A stretch of 64,000 nt of DNA from Caballeronia jiangsuensis (GTDB taxonomy: Bacteria > Pseudomonadota > Gammaproteobacteria > Burkholderiales > Burkholderiaceae): positions 1 to 64,000 of the forward strand of contig JFHF01000014.1 in NCBI GenBank assembly GCA_000648925.1, read 5' to 3'. The notes under the pieces are model-generated. The model saw only the letters and a list, made by a program, of their open reading frames with translations. It ran no database searches and had not been told where the DNA came from. The translations under genes and the position numbers were made by a program. Positions 1 through 11,809 of this stretch are shown here, piece after piece. Within the stretch, counting starts at the first letter, position 1. Every line of letters starts with the position of its first letter.

Positions 1-51
1 TCCCACGGCATGGTTGGTCTCGAGCGTTGCATGCCCGAAAGTGTCAACCAT
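1..51 (-). CDS. possible 5' end of an unidentified ORF leaving the window
   Basis: An ATG on the minus strand at 51 opens a frame with no stop for 17 codons to the edge, reading MVDTFGHATLETNHAVG. A G-rich stretch just upstream could be a weak ribosome-binding site. In relatives ppk often follows phoR, but these residues do not look like the start of Ppk that I know. The gene, and even its reality, is uncertain. Confidence 0.22.
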   Translation of the reverse strand, partial: MVDTFGHATLETNHAVG

Positions 52-108
52 GTCCCCGCACACCTGTCAGCGATGTCTCCGGTCCATACACAGCAGCAAA
101 GAAAGTGA

Positions 109-128
109 CCCCCGCCCCGGGGAGGGGC
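109..128 (-). terminator. GC-rich hairpin downstream of phoR
   Basis: On the minus strand the bases form a C-rich/G-rich stem with one mismatch and a very short loop, followed by a pyrimidine-rich stretch containing TTTCTTT rather than a clean T run. It lies about 60 bp after the phoR stop. It may be a weak terminator of the phosphate operon. Confidence 0.3.
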
Positions 129-185
129 AGTGCTAATAGACCACCGCGAAACCGGGATCCGGCAACAACAAACCCCCAAACCCCT

Positions 186-1499
186 TCACGCGGCCAGCGA
201 CTTCCTCGAAGCCGTCCGCGACCCCGGAAACCGCACGATAAACATACTCCCCTTCCCCACTTCACTCTTCACATCGAGCTCGGCATTATGTCGCTGCAAC
301 ACATGCTTGACGATGGCAAGCCCGAGCCCCGTGCCCCCTGTATCCCGCGACCGGCTGCGATCCACGCGATAGAAACGCTCCGTCAACCGCGGAATATGCT
401 CGGCCGGAATCCCGAGCCCACTATCCCGCACGGTGAACACCGCCCGCTCCTTCATCCGCTGCCACGTCACTTCGATCGTCCCGCCATCCGGCGTATACCG
501 CACGGCGTTCGTGACGAGATTGCCGAGCGCGCTCATCACCTCAGTCTCCGCGCCCGCGATGGTCAGCGCATCGTCGCTATGAAACGTGATGCGATGCCGC
601 CCGCTCGACAGATTGTTCGCATCGTCTTCCAGATGGCGCATCACGGCGCGCATGTCGAGCAGCTCATCGCCCGGCGGACGCATGTCGCCTTCCAGATTGG
701 CGAGCACGAGCAGATCGCGCACGATGTTCTGCATGCGCGACGCCTGCTGCTCCATCATGTCGAGATAGCGCATGCGGTCGGCCTCATCGAGCGGCAATTC
801 GCGCATCGTTTCGAGGAAGCCGGAAAGCACCGTCAGCGGCGTTTTCAGTTCATGCGAGACATTGGCGACGAAGTCGCGCCGCATCGAATCCGTGCGTTCG
901 AGCTCGGTGATGTCCTGCGTGAGAATCAGCTTGCGATGGTCGCCATACGGAAACACCTGCACCGACACCGTGTACTTGCGATTCACGCCCATGCCGCGCA
1001 TCACGAGCATCTCTTCGTAGTGGTGCGCATTCAGATAGCGGACGAAATCCGGATGGCGCACCAGATGCGTGATGTGCTGGCGCAAGTCGCGCTTGGCATC
1101 GAGCCCGAAGTGCTTTTCGGCGATGGCGTTGCACCACTCGATCTGATCGTGGTCGTCGAGCATCGCGACACCGTTCGGGGACGCCTGAATCGCCTGAATG
1201 AACCGCGCATGCTGTTGCTCGACCTGGCGCACCTGCGCGTGCCACCGCTTCGCGAGCTTGTGCAGGCGGTAATAGATTTCGCCCCAGACGCCGAGCGCGC
1301 TCGGCACTTCGCCGTAGACCGGCGCTTCGAGCAGACGCCACAGGCGCTGCATGTGATAGGTGACGAAGAAGCCCTGCACGACCAGCATGAGCACCGCGAA
1401 GGCGAGCGCAATGCGCACGCCCGCCAGTGCGCCGATCGCTGCGCTGAGCGCGGCGAGCAGCGCGAGGGACACGATCGCACGCGTCCAGATGATGTTCAT
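186..1499 (-). CDS. phoR: phosphate regulon sensor histidine kinase PhoR
   Basis: The 437-residue protein is the membrane kinase that phosphorylates PhoB when phosphate is low and dephosphorylates it when phosphate is plentiful. Two hydrophobic segments in the first 45 residues are followed by a PAS-like region, then a HisKA domain with the phospho-acceptor in VSHELKTPLT and an ATPase domain with N (NLVTNAVRYTPDGG), G1 (DSGLGIP) and G2 (GTGLGLA) boxes. There is no sizeable periplasmic domain, as is usual for PhoR, which senses through the Pst transporter and PhoU. It lies 63 bp downstream of phoB on the same strand. The length is normal for the family. Confidence 0.96.
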   Translation of the reverse strand: MNIIWTRAIVSLALLAALSAAIGALAGVRIALAFAVLMLVVQGFFVTYHMQRLWRLLEAPVYGEVPSALGVWGEIYYRLHKLAKRWHAQVRQVEQQHARFIQAIQASPNGVAMLDDHDQIEWCNAIAEKHFGLDAKRDLRQHITHLVRHPDFVRYLNAHHYEEMLVMRGMGVNRKYTVSVQVFPYGDHRKLILTQDITELERTDSMRRDFVANVSHELKTPLTVLSGFLETMRELPLDEADRMRYLDMMEQQASRMQNIVRDLLVLANLEGDMRPPGDELLDMRAVMRHLEDDANNLSSGRHRITFHSDDALTIAGAETEVMSALGNLVTNAVRYTPDGGTIEVTWQRMKERAVFTVRDSGLGIPAEHIPRLTERFYRVDRSRSRDTGGTGLGLAIVKHVLQRHNAELDVKSEVGKGSMFIVRFPGSRTASRKSLAA

Positions 1500-1562
1500 G
1501 TTGTCGGTGAGTCTGAGTGACGTTGATGCGGAACGTTAAAGCGGATGACGCCAGCCGCGAAC

Positions 1563-2264
1563 TCAGGCGCTTTTCGCAAGGCGGTATCCGCTGCCGCGCA
1601 CCGTTTCGATCATAGCATCGCAACCCGCCGGCTTGAGCGCGGCGCGCAGACGCTTGATGTGCACATCGACCGTGCGCTCTTCGACGAACACGTGATCGCC
1701 CCAGACCTGATCCAGCAATTGCGTGCGGCTGTGCACGCGCTCCGGATGCGTCATGAAGAAATGCAGCAGACGGAATTCGGTCGGACCGAGATCGAGCTTG
1801 ATGTCGTTGCCCGAATGACTCGCCGCCACGCGATGCGTCGCCGGATCGAGGCGCAGGCCGTTGATCGCGACCACGTCTTCCGTCAGCTGCGGCGCGCGGC
1901 GGCGCAGAACCGCCTTGATGCGCGCCATCAGTTCCTTCGGCGAGAAAGGCTTCGTGACGTAATCGTCCGCGCCGATCTCGAGGCCGAGCACCTTGTCCTG
2001 CTCGTCGCCGCGCGCAGTCAGCATGATGATCGGGATGTGCTTCGTGCGCTCGTTGTTGCGCAGGTCGCGCGCGAACGAGATGCCCGACTTGCCGGGCAAC
2101 ATCCAGTCGAGCAGCACGAGATCGGGCAGCACGTCGCTGATCAGGTTTTGCGCCTGCTCCGCGTTATATGCGCGGATCGGGCAATGTCCCGCATGCTGAA
2201 GATTCACCGAAATCAGTTCGGAGATCGCGGGTTCGTCTTCGACGACGAGGATACTGCTGGGCAT
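1563..2264 (-). CDS. phoB: phosphate regulon response regulator PhoB
   Basis: This is an OmpR/PhoB-family regulator of 233 residues. The receiver domain has the acidic pair in VVEDE, the phospho-acceptor Asp in LLDWMLPG and the conserved Lys in VTKPFSP. The C-terminal winged helix ends with RTVDVHIKRLR and a GSGYRL hairpin. I start it at the ATG at 2264 rather than the in-frame GTG two codons upstream, because AGAGG sits five bases before that ATG. It should activate pstS through the Pho box near 7060. It lies between phoU and phoR. Confidence 0.96.
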   Translation of the reverse strand: MPSSILVVEDEPAISELISVNLQHAGHCPIRAYNAEQAQNLISDVLPDLVLLDWMLPGKSGISFARDLRNNERTKHIPIIMLTARGDEQDKVLGLEIGADDYVTKPFSPKELMARIKAVLRRRAPQLTEDVVAINGLRLDPATHRVAASHSGNDIKLDLGPTEFRLLHFFMTHPERVHSRTQLLDQVWGDHVFVEERTVDVHIKRLRAALKPAGCDAMIETVRGSGYRLAKSA

Positions 2265-2316
2265 CGGCACCTCTTGACCTTTTGCTTGAGTTAAAACGAT
2301 TGCGCGCTCGCGACGC

Positions 2317-3021
2317 TCAGCTGAGCGCCTCGCGCTCGAGCTGGTCGCGCGAGATATGGCGCACGTCCGTGCCCTTCACGATATAGATGATGAACTCGGC
2401 GATGTTCTTCGCGTGATCGCCGATGCGCTCCACCGCCTTCGCGATGAACAGATAGTCGAGGCCCGCGGAAATCGTGCGCGGATCTTCCATCATGTAGGTC
2501 ACGAGCTTGCGCACGAAGGCGCGGAATTCATCGTCGATGGCCTTGTCGTCGCGCACGATCTGCGCGGCCGCCACGGTATCGAGACGCGCGAACGCGTCGA
2601 GCGCGCGGCGCAGGATCGACACCGCCATCTCGCCCGACAGCTTGATCTCGGCGATGTTCACCGTGCGGCCTGCGCCGTCTTCGTTGATGCGCTTCACACG
2701 CTTCGCGATCTTCTCGGCTTCGTCGCCGGCGCGCTCGAGGTTCGTGATCGTCTTCGAGATCGCCATGAGCAGACGCAGGTCGCGCGCAGCCGGCTGACGG
2801 CGCGCGATGATGTTGCTGCAGTCCTCGTCGATCTCGACTTCCATCGTGTTCAGACGCGCTTCGGCCGCGATCACCTGATCCGCGATGCCGATATCGAATT
2901 CGTTCAGCGCCTGCATCGCATTGATGATCTGCGACTCGACCAGACCGCCCATTTCCAGCACCTTCGACGACACCGCGTTGAGGTCGGCGTCGAACTGGCT
3001 CGAGAGGTGTTTATCGGACAT
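2317..3021 (-). CDS. phoU: phosphate signalling protein PhoU
   Basis: PhoU links the Pst transporter to PhoR and keeps the Pho regulon off when phosphate is plentiful. The 234-residue protein is all-helical with two PhoU repeats, roughly residues 15-105 and 120-210. Family patterns seen include the E/D-rich metal-binding segment DEAEKIAKRV in the first repeat and ERIGDHAKNIAE in the second. AAGGAG precedes the ATG at a good distance. It follows pstB by 39 bp and precedes phoB, the usual Burkholderia order. Confidence 0.96.
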   Translation of the reverse strand: MSDKHLSSQFDADLNAVSSKVLEMGGLVESQIINAMQALNEFDIGIADQVIAAEARLNTMEVEIDEDCSNIIARRQPAARDLRLLMAISKTITNLERAGDEAEKIAKRVKRINEDGAGRTVNIAEIKLSGEMAVSILRRALDAFARLDTVAAAQIVRDDKAIDDEFRAFVRKLVTYMMEDPRTISAGLDYLFIAKAVERIGDHAKNIAEFIIYIVKGTDVRHISRDQLEREALS

Positions 3022-3060
3022 ATATGCTCCTTAAGCCTTTCTGTTTGACCTGGCTGACGA

Positions 3061-3936
3061 TCAGCCGAAGCGGCCCGTGATGTAGTCTTCCGTTTCCTTC
3101 CGGGCCGGCTTGATGAAGATCTTTTCGGTATCGCCGAACTCGATCAATTCACCGAGGTACATGTAGGCAGTGTAGTCCGAACAGCGCGCCGCCTGCTGCA
3201 TGTTGTGAGTGACGATGACAACCGTGTAATCGCTTTTCAGTTCGGCGATCAGCTCTTCGATACGACCCGTCGAAATCGGGTCGAGCGCGGAGCACGGCTC
3301 GTCGAGCAGCAGCACTTCCGGGCGGATCGCGATGCCGCGCGCGATGCAAAGACGCTGCTGCTGGCCGCCCGACAGACCGTAGCCGCTCTGTTGCAGCTTG
3401 TCCTTCACTTCGGTCCAGAGCGCCGCTTTCGTGAGCGCCCATTCGACGCGATCGTCCATCTCCGAGCGCGAGAGCTGCTCGAACATCTTCACGCCGAACG
3501 CGATGTTGTCGTAGATCGACATCGGGAACGGCGTCGGCTTCTGGAACACCATGCCCACGCGCGCACGCAGGAGCGAGATGTCTTTCGTCGTATCGAGCAG
3601 ATTGGCGCCGTCCATCAGGATTTCGCCTTCGGCGCGCTGCTCCGGATAGAGCGCGTACATCTTGTTGAACGTGCGCAGAAGCGTGGACTTGCCGCAACCC
3701 GACGGACCGATGAAGGCCGTGACCTTCTTCTCCGGAATGCGCAGGTTGATGTTCTTCAGCGCGTGATACTTGTTGTAGAAGAAGTTGAGGTTCTTCACCT
3801 CGATCTTCGGCTTGATGGAATCGGCAGGCTGCGAGGCGTGCGTCGGACGCACGCTGCCCGGCACCGGGCCACGCTCGACCGGCTTTGCGTCAGCCTTCGG
3901 ATTCAGGTGGTTGACACCACTTTCGACCATATTCAT
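3061..3936 (-). CDS. pstB: phosphate ABC transporter ATP-binding protein PstB
   Basis: This is the ATPase subunit of the high-affinity PstSCAB phosphate importer. It shows Walker [10 protein letters not shown], signature LSGGQQQR, Walker [14 protein letters not shown] and the H-loop His in VIVTHNMQ. The 291 residues include about 40 extra N-terminal residues, probably disordered ([10 protein letters not shown] onwards), compared with Escherichia coli PstB. GGAG lies seven bases before the ATG. The gene follows pstA after 15 bp, so the two are surely co-transcribed. Confidence 0.97.
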   Translation of the reverse strand: MNMVESGVNHLNPKADAKPVERGPVPGSVRPTHASQPADSIKPKIEVKNLNFFYNKYHALKNINLRIPEKKVTAFIGPSGCGKSTLLRTFNKMYALYPEQRAEGEILMDGANLLDTTKDISLLRARVGMVFQKPTPFPMSIYDNIAFGVKMFEQLSRSEMDDRVEWALTKAALWTEVKDKLQQSGYGLSGGQQQRLCIARGIAIRPEVLLLDEPCSALDPISTGRIEELIAELKSDYTVVIVTHNMQQAARCSDYTAYMYLGELIEFGDTEKIFIKPARKETEDYITGRFG

Positions 3937-3951
3937 GGAATCACTCCGCCC

Positions 3952-4839
3952 TTATTTCTTCGAGAAGATCGCACGCGCCAGGATATTCAGACCCAGCACG
4001 CCGAGCGTAATCAGGAACACACCGGCCCACGCGAGCGATTGCCACTGCGGGAACGGACTCATCGCGAACTTGTAGATCGTCACCGGCAGGTTGGCCACCG
4101 GCTGATTCATGTCCCACGAGAAAAATTGATTCGACAGCGCCGTGAACAGCAGCGGCGCGGTTTCGCCGGCGATACGCGCGATCGCCAGCAGCACGCCGGT
4201 CACGATGCCGCCGACCGACGCCTTCAGCGTGATCGACATCACCATCTTCCACTTCGGCGTGCCGAGTGCGAACGCGGCTTCACGCAATGCGTTCGGCACG
4301 AGCTTCAGCATGTTCTCGGTCGTGCGGATCACGATCGGAATCTGCAGCAGTGCCAGCGCGATCACGCCGGCCCAGCCCGAGAAGCGGCCCATTTTGGCGA
4401 CGACGATCGCATACACGAACAGACCGACGACGATCGAAGGCGCCGACAGCAGGATGTCGTTGATGAAGCGCGTCACGCTCGCGAGCCAGCGCTTCTGGCC
4501 GTATTCCGCGAGATACACGCCCGCGAGGATGCCGAGCGGCGTGCCGACGAACGTCGCGAGCACGACGAGCAACAGGCTGCCGACGATCGCGTTGGCGAGA
4601 CCGCCGCCATCGGTGTTCGGCGGAGGCGTCGATTGCGTGAAGAGATCGACCGACAATCCGCCGATGCCGAGCTTGAGCGTCGTGTAAAGAATCCAGACGA
4701 GCCAGATGAGGCCGAAGGCCATCGCGGCGAGCGAGAGCGTCAGCGCGAGCGCATTGGTGCCGCGGCGGCGGCTCTGCAGCTTCTTGCGCGTGGCCTGCAC
4801 GCGATCCGGATCCTGATTGAACGTAGCGGGACGGCTCAT
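3952..4839 (-). CDS. pstA: phosphate ABC transporter permease PstA
   Basis: This is one of two inner-membrane permease subunits of the Pst phosphate importer, 295 residues long with about six hydrophobic segments. A basic N-terminal tail precedes the first membrane span. The cytoplasmic EAA-type loop is recognisable in [16 protein letters not shown]. Its ATG shares a base with the pstC stop codon (TAATG), which indicates translational coupling of the two permeases. Confidence 0.95.
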   Translation of the reverse strand: MSRPATFNQDPDRVQATRKKLQSRRRGTNALALTLSLAAMAFGLIWLVWILYTTLKLGIGGLSVDLFTQSTPPPNTDGGGLANAIVGSLLLVVLATFVGTPLGILAGVYLAEYGQKRWLASVTRFINDILLSAPSIVVGLFVYAIVVAKMGRFSGWAGVIALALLQIPIVIRTTENMLKLVPNALREAAFALGTPKWKMVMSITLKASVGGIVTGVLLAIARIAGETAPLLFTALSNQFFSWDMNQPVANLPVTIYKFAMSPFPQWQSLAWAGVFLITLGVLGLNILARAIFSKK

Positions 4840-5822
4840 TATTTACGGCCCTCCCCGCGTTCCATGCGCAGAAGCATCAGCTTCGAGAGCGCGAGCACGA
4901 AGAACGTGATCACGAAGAGAATCAGACCGAGTTCCATCAGCGCCGAGGTATGCAGGCCCGGGCTTGCTTCGGCGAACTCGTTGGCGAGCGCCGAGGTGAT
5001 GCTGTTGCCGGGCGAAAAGAGCGACACGTTGTCGAGCAGGTTCGTGTTGCCGATGACGAACGTGACGGCCATCGTTTCACCGAGCGCGCGGCCGAGGCCG
5101 AGCATGACGCCGCCGATCACGCCGGCGCGCGTATAGGGCAGCACGATCTTCCACATCACTTCCCAGGTCGTGCAGCCGATGCCGTACGCCGATTCCTTCA
5201 GCAGCACGGGTGTGACTTCGAACACGTCGCGCATCACGGACGCGATGTACGGGATGATCATGATCGCGAGAATCACGCCCGCGCACAGGATGCCGATGCC
5301 GATCGGCGCGCCCTGAAAGAACATGCCGATGACGGGCACGTCTCCGAGCAGATGGCCGAGCGGCTTCTCGAAGTATTGCGCGAAGATCGGCGCGAACACG
5401 AGCAGGCCCCACATGCCGTAGACGATCGACGGAATCGCCGCGAGCAGTTCGATCGCGACGCCGAGCGGGCGGCGCAGCCATGCGGGCGACAGTTCCGTCA
5501 GGAAGAGCGCGATGCCGAAGCTCACCGGCACCGCGATGATGAGCGCGATGATCGAGGTCGCGATGGTGCCGTAGATCGGCACGAGCGCGCCGAACGTCTC
5601 GCTGGGCGGATCCCACTCCGAGCGCCACAGGAACGAGAGGCCGAACTTCTGGATGGTCGGCATCGAGGCGACGAGCAGCGAAACGATGATGCCGCCAAGC
5701 AAAAGCAGCGTGACGACGGCCGCGAGCCGTGTCACGCCGCCGAAAATGATGTCGCCGAGACGGCTCGGCGCGCGCTGCGTGTGCGCTGCCGGCACCGCCG
5801 ACGTTAAGTTGATGTCCGACAT
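4839..5822 (-). CDS. pstC: phosphate ABC transporter permease PstC
   Basis: This is the second permease subunit of the Pst importer, 327 residues, with six predicted membrane spans after a short polar N-terminus. The cytoplasmic coupling loop is visible in [15 protein letters not shown], and the conserved periplasmic region includes FLTELSPAW. It is separated from pstS by 125 bp containing a stable hairpin and overlaps pstA by one base. Confidence 0.95.
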   Translation of the reverse strand: MSDINLTSAVPAAHTQRAPSRLGDIIFGGVTRLAAVVTLLLLGGIIVSLLVASMPTIQKFGLSFLWRSEWDPPSETFGALVPIYGTIATSIIALIIAVPVSFGIALFLTELSPAWLRRPLGVAIELLAAIPSIVYGMWGLLVFAPIFAQYFEKPLGHLLGDVPVIGMFFQGAPIGIGILCAGVILAIMIIPYIASVMRDVFEVTPVLLKESAYGIGCTTWEVMWKIVLPYTRAGVIGGVMLGLGRALGETMAVTFVIGNTNLLDNVSLFSPGNSITSALANEFAEASPGLHTSALMELGLILFVITFFVLALSKLMLLRMERGEGRK

Positions 5823-5850
5823 GGGAGCCTTGGTTTCGCTACGTGTCAGA

Positions 5851-5881
5851 CCGCGCGGCAGCCTTTCGTCCCGCCGCGCGG
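5851..5881 (-). other. intercistronic hairpin between pstS and pstC
   Basis: A perfect 9-bp inverted repeat, CCGCGCGGC and GCCGCGCGG, flanks a 13-nt loop. No T run follows on the minus strand, so it is not a normal terminator. Its place between the gene for an abundant binding protein and the gene for a permease suggests an mRNA-stabilising or processing hairpin that lets pstS be expressed above pstCAB. This role is inferred. Confidence 0.55.
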
Positions 5882-5947
5882 CTTTCTTTATTGCTTACCG
5901 TCCGGGCTTCAGAAGCTTAGGACAGTTTCCAGCTATGAGTACTGCGC

Positions 5948-6979
5948 TTACTCGGCAACCGACTTGCCCGAACCATCCTTGACCTTCGCCTTCCATTGCG
6001 ACTTGATTTCGGCGACGACCGAATCAGGCAGCGAGATGTAGTCGAGATCGTTGGCGGCCTGACCGCCGTTCTTGAATGCCCAGTCGAAGAACTTCAGCGT
6101 TTCCGTGCCTTGCGCCGGCTTTTCCTGCGTCGCGTGCAGCAGCACGAAGGTCGCGCCGACGATCGGCCATGCGTTCTGGCCCGGCTCGTTCGTGAGGATC
6201 TGGTAGAACGACTTCGACCAGTCCGCACCGGCGGCGGCTGCCTTGAACGTGTCCGTCTTCGGCTCGACGACCGTGCCGGCCGAGTTCTTCATGCCGACGT
6301 AGGTCATCTTGTTTTGCTTCGCATACGCCCACTCGACGTAGCCGATCGCGCCCGGCAGACGCTGCACGAAGGCCGCGACGCCGTCGTTGCCCTTGCCGCC
6401 CGTGCCCGTCGGCCAGTTCACCGTCGAGCCTTCGCCGACCTTCGACTTCCACTCGGGGTTGACCTTCGACAGGTAGTTCGTCCAGATGAAGCTGGTGCCC
6501 GAGCCGTCAGCGCGGCGGACCACGGCGATGTCCGTATCCGGCAGCTTAGCCTTCGGGTTCAGCGCGGCGATCGCCGGGTCGTTCCACTTCTTGATCTTGC
6601 CCAGGTAGATGTCGCCGAGCACCTGACCGGACAGCGTCACTTCGCCAGCCTTCACGCCCGGCACGTTGATGACCGGCACGACGCCGCCAACCACCGTCGG
6701 GAACTGGAACAGGCCGTCCTTCGCGAGTTCTTCATCTTTCAGCGGAGCGTCCGAGCCCGCGAAATCCACCGTCTTCGCGATGATTTGCTTGATACCGCCC
6801 GACGAGCCGATGCCTTGGTAGTTCACCTTGCCGCCGCCGGTCTTTTGGTAGGCGTCTGCCCACTTCGTGTAGATCGGAGCTGCGAAGGTAGAACCCGCGC
6901 CGGTGATGTCGGCGGCTTGCGCGGAGATGGCGAACAGGGCGCCAATAACGCCGGCCAGCGCGGTTTGCATCAATTTCAT
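5948..6979 (-). CDS. pstS: periplasmic phosphate-binding protein PstS
   Basis: This is the soluble receptor that delivers phosphate to PstCAB. The 343 residues begin with a Sec signal peptide ending in ISAQA, then the family start [18 protein letters not shown]. Phosphate-contact motifs GSSGG, SDAPL and [10 protein letters not shown] are all present. GGAGG lies five bases before the ATG. A Pho box and a -10 element lie upstream. It is first in the operon, followed by pstC, pstA and pstB. Confidence 0.97.
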   Translation of the reverse strand: MKLMQTALAGVIGALFAISAQAADITGAGSTFAAPIYTKWADAYQKTGGGKVNYQGIGSSGGIKQIIAKTVDFAGSDAPLKDEELAKDGLFQFPTVVGGVVPVINVPGVKAGEVTLSGQVLGDIYLGKIKKWNDPAIAALNPKAKLPDTDIAVVRRADGSGTSFIWTNYLSKVNPEWKSKVGEGSTVNWPTGTGGKGNDGVAAFVQRLPGAIGYVEWAYAKQNKMTYVGMKNSAGTVVEPKTDTFKAAAAGADWSKSFYQILTNEPGQNAWPIVGATFVLLHATQEKPAQGTETLKFFDWAFKNGGQAANDLDYISLPDSVVAEIKSQWKAKVKDGSGKSVAE

Positions 6980-7036
6980 TGAAACCTCCAGGGTTTGTGA
7001 GCGTGTGTCGTGTATGCGTGTGAGACGACACCGCGA

Positions 7037-7070
7037 AATATAGGAGGAGTCTGTGACAGTAATATGAATT
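7037..7070 (-). promoter_or_regulatory. Pho box and -10 element of pstS
   Basis: On the minus strand a consensus PhoB half-site, CTGTCAC (7053-7059), follows a weaker half-site, AATTCAT (7064-7070), with an AT-rich 4-bp spacer, giving the expected 11-bp periodicity. A -10-like TATATT lies at 7037-7042, ten bases downstream of the box, with no good -35 element. This is the architecture of a PhoB-activated promoter. Confidence 0.7.
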
Positions 7071-7145
7071 ACTGTGAAGCCAGCATGTCATTCCGCTTAC
7101 GTGCTGAAAGTTTGATCACGCCCGATTTGTCAAGGCGTCGATGGA

Positions 7146-7174
7146 AATAAAAAAGCGGGCCGCAGCCCGCTTTT
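7146..7174 (-). terminator. intrinsic terminator after glmM
   Basis: A perfect 10-bp stem (AAAAGCGGGC with GCCCGCTTTT) and a 4-nt loop are followed on the minus strand by a run of T. It lies 30 bp after the glmM stop and insulates glmM from the pstS promoter region. Confidence 0.85.
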
Positions 7175-7203
7175 AGAAGAACGTGAAGATTTTCAGTAAA
7201 CGC

Positions 7204-8565
7204 CTACGAAGTCGCCTCTTTCACCACTTGCGCAATCGTTTCCGCGTAACGAACCGCATCCTTCTGCGCCGACGCTTCGACCATCACGCGCAAAACCGGC
7301 TCGGTTCCCGACGCGCGAATCAAGACCCGCCCGTGCGATTGGAGGGAATGCTCGGCTTGTTCGACTGCGCGCCGGATCGCGTCGCTCGTCTTCCAGTTCG
7401 CGCCCGCATTCATGCGCACGTTGATGAGCTTTTGCGGGAACAGGCTCACGCCGTGCAGCAAATCGGCGAGCGATTTGCCGCTGCGCTGGATCGCCGCGAG
7501 CACGAGGAGCGCCGAGACGATGCCGTCGCCGGTGGAGTGACGGTCGAGCGACAGAATATGGCCCGAACCTTCCGCGCCCAGCAGCCAGCCGTTTTCGCGC
7601 AGCTTTTCGAGCACGTAGCGGTCGCCGACGGCCGCGCGGACGAACTGCACGCCGGCTTCCTTCAGCGCCACTTCGACGGCCATGTTGGTCATCAGTGTGC
7701 CGACAGCGCCTTCCACTTTGCCATCGGTCGCGATGCGGTCCTTGACCAGCACGTAGAGCAACTCGTCGCCGTTATAGAGACGGCCGGTCGAATCGACGAT
7801 CTGCAAGCGGTCCGCGTCGCCATCGAGCGCGATGCCGAGATCGGCCTTGTGCTCCAGCACGGCGCGCACGAGAGCCTCGGGTGCGGTCGCGCCGACGCCG
7901 TCGTTGATGTTGAAGCCGTTCGGCGACGCGCCGATCGACACGACTTCCGCGCCGAGTTCATGGAACACGTGCGGCGCGACGTCGTACGCGGCGCCGTGCG
8001 CGCAATCGACCACGAGCTTCAGTCCGCGCAGGTCGAAGCTCGCCGGAAAGGTGCTCTTGCAGAATTCGATATAGCGTCCGCCCGCGTCGTCGAGACGACG
8101 CGCCTTGCCGAGACGCTCGGACGGCGCGCACTCCATCGGCTGTTCGAGCTGGCGCTCGATTTCGAGCTCGACTTCGTCGGGCAGCTTGTTGCCATCGGCG
8201 GAGAAGAACTTGATGCCGTTGTCGTTGTACGGATTATGCGACGCGCTGATCACGACACCCGCCGACAGGCGCAGCGCACGCGTCAGATATGCGACGCCCG
8301 GCGTCGGCATCGGGCCGGCCAGCATGACGTCGACGCCCGCCGCGGAGAAGCCCGACTCCAGCGCGGCTTCGAGCATATAGCCCGATACGCGCGTGTCCTT
8401 GCCGATCAGCACGGTCGGGCGGTTGCCCTTCTTCTGCTGGGCGCGGTCGGCGCCCGCCAGCACCTTGCCCGCCGCGTAGCCGAGCTTGAGTACGAAATCC
8501 GGCGTGATCGGCGCGACGCCGACGCGACCGCGGATGCCGTCTGTTCCAAAGTATTGACGTGCCAT
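7204..8565 (-). CDS. glmM: phosphoglucosamine mutase GlmM
   Basis: GlmM converts glucosamine-6-phosphate to glucosamine-1-phosphate for UDP-GlcNAc, peptidoglycan and LPS synthesis. The 453-residue protein starts [11 protein letters not shown] and has the catalytic phosphoserine motif [12 protein letters not shown], the metal-binding loop DGDADR, the sugar-binding EGSGH and the phosphate-binding [12 protein letters not shown]. Length and motif order are standard for the family. It follows folP, an arrangement also found in E. coli and many proteobacteria. Confidence 0.97.
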   Translation of the reverse strand: MARQYFGTDGIRGRVGVAPITPDFVLKLGYAAGKVLAGADRAQQKKGNRPTVLIGKDTRVSGYMLEAALESGFSAAGVDVMLAGPMPTPGVAYLTRALRLSAGVVISASHNPYNDNGIKFFSADGNKLPDEVELEIERQLEQPMECAPSERLGKARRLDDAGGRYIEFCKSTFPASFDLRGLKLVVDCAHGAAYDVAPHVFHELGAEVVSIGASPNGFNINDGVGATAPEALVRAVLEHKADLGIALDGDADRLQIVDSTGRLYNGDELLYVLVKDRIATDGKVEGAVGTLMTNMAVEVALKEAGVQFVRAAVGDRYVLEKLRENGWLLGAEGSGHILSLDRHSTGDGIVSALLVLAAIQRSGKSLADLLHGVSLFPQKLINVRMNAGANWKTSDAIRRAVEQAEHSLQSHGRVLIRASGTEPVLRVMVEASAQKDAVRYAETIAQVVKEATS

Positions 8566-8679
8566 TGTTGCCTGACCCTCCTCGCGGCCGTAGGGCGCTT
8601 GTTATCGGACCGCGATTTTTAGTTGATGAGTTCTATCGGCGCGCGCCTGCGCCTAAATTCCTGATGAATGAGGCCAGTG

Positions 8680-9564
8680 TCAATGATGCCCATTCCGGGC
8701 AGCATTCTTTGTGGCCTGCCAGACTTTCAGCGCATCGACGGTTTCCGCGACGTCGTGCACCCGAATGATCGCCGCGCCCCGCTCTGCCGCGCAAACTGCA
8801 CCGGCGACACTTGCCGCGAGCCGCTCGCCGGCGCCGCGTCCGGTGACCGCGCCGAGCATCGACTTGCGCGACATGCCCGCGAGCAACGGAAAATTCGCAT
8901 CGCCTGGCAGCGTGCCCGTGAGATGCGCGAGCAACGCGTAATTATGCTCGACCGTCTTCCCGAAGCCGAAGCCCGGATCGACACTGACGCGCGCAGCCGC
9001 GATGCCTGCCTGCGCGAGCGTGGTGACGCGCTCCGCGAAGAATGCGCGCACGTCGGCGACGACGTCCTCGTACACCGGATCGTGAAGCTGCATCGTGCGC
9101 GGCTCGCCGAGCATGTGCATCACGCATAGCCCGCACTTGCTGTCCTTCACCGCGTCGAGCGCGCCTTCCCGACGCAGGCCCCAGATATCGTTGATCATGT
9201 CCGCGCCGGCCTCGAGCACGGCGCGCATCACGGCAGGCTTGTAGGTATCGACGGAAAGCGGCACTCGCATGGCGCGCAGCGCTTCGACGATGGGCACGAC
9301 GCGTTCGAGTTCCTCGTCGAGCAGCACGGGTGGCGCGCCCGGACGCGTGGATTCGCCACCGATATCGATCATGTCGGCGCCGTCGGCAAGCATCTGCTCG
9401 GCGCGCGCGAGCGCGGCATCGCGCGAGACGAAACGGCCGCCGTCCGAGAACGAATCCGGCGTAACGTTGAGAATGCCCATGACGAGCGGACGTTCGAAGG
9501 TCAGCGTAAAGCGGCCGCACTGGAGCGGCGCTGCGGGAAGCGGGGATGAGATCGGCGTGGTCAA
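8680..9564 (-). CDS. folP: dihydropteroate synthase FolP
   Basis: FolP joins p-aminobenzoate to the pterin pyrophosphate in folate synthesis and is the sulfonamide target. The 294-residue TIM barrel has the two signatures GILNVTPDSFSDGG and IGGESTRPGA, and a phosphate-binding RVHD near the C-terminus. About 30 N-terminal residues precede the first signature, slightly more than in E. coli FolP. It lies between ftsH and glmM, as in E. coli. Confidence 0.96.
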   Translation of the reverse strand: MTTPISSPLPAAPLQCGRFTLTFERPLVMGILNVTPDSFSDGGRFVSRDAALARAEQMLADGADMIDIGGESTRPGAPPVLLDEELERVVPIVEALRAMRVPLSVDTYKPAVMRAVLEAGADMINDIWGLRREGALDAVKDSKCGLCVMHMLGEPRTMQLHDPVYEDVVADVRAFFAERVTTLAQAGIAAARVSVDPGFGFGKTVEHNYALLAHLTGTLPGDANFPLLAGMSRKSMLGAVTGRGAGERLAASVAGAVCAAERGAAIIRVHDVAETVDALKVWQATKNAARNGHH

Positions 9565-9687
9565 GCGAGTAGGAACGAAGCGGAGAAAGAGAAATGGGAA
9601 GCGGCTCTTGCAAGCGATGAAATTCGAAACGAACCGGCCTTGTGCCGCGCGTGGTTCAGCATCTCATTAAAACCGGGGCCGTAAAGT

Positions 9688-9722
9688 CAAAATGGGCCGG
9701 CGTGCAATGCACACCGGCCCAT
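9688..9722 (-). terminator. intrinsic terminator after ftsH
   Basis: A near-perfect stem of about 14 bp (TGGGCCGGTGTGCA with TGCACGCCGGCCCA, one mismatch) is followed on the minus strand by TTTTGAC. It begins 18 bp after the ftsH stop and separates it from folP. The T run is short, but the stem is very stable. Confidence 0.7.
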
Positions 9723-9739
9723 GAACGGACGCAGAGAAC

Positions 9740-11626
<1,887 letters not shown>

Positions 11627-11809
11627 AGCACCACTCCTCACTCATAGACGGGCGCCTACATAAACCTTGCGACGCCACTAAAGCATTCTAATCCAGACCG
11701 CTAACCCCTGCCATAAGGTTTATCTACCGCACAAATATCGGCAGACAGGCCTTTTTCGACATTATGCGCGCGAATATCGCCGATTTTCGCCAAATTGGTT
11801 GCGGGCCTT

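Noticed and set aside
3205-5136. A 643-codon plus-strand frame opposite the pst genes
   Set aside because: It is antisense to pstB, pstA and pstC. The composition is Arg/Asp/His-rich and no family is recognisable.
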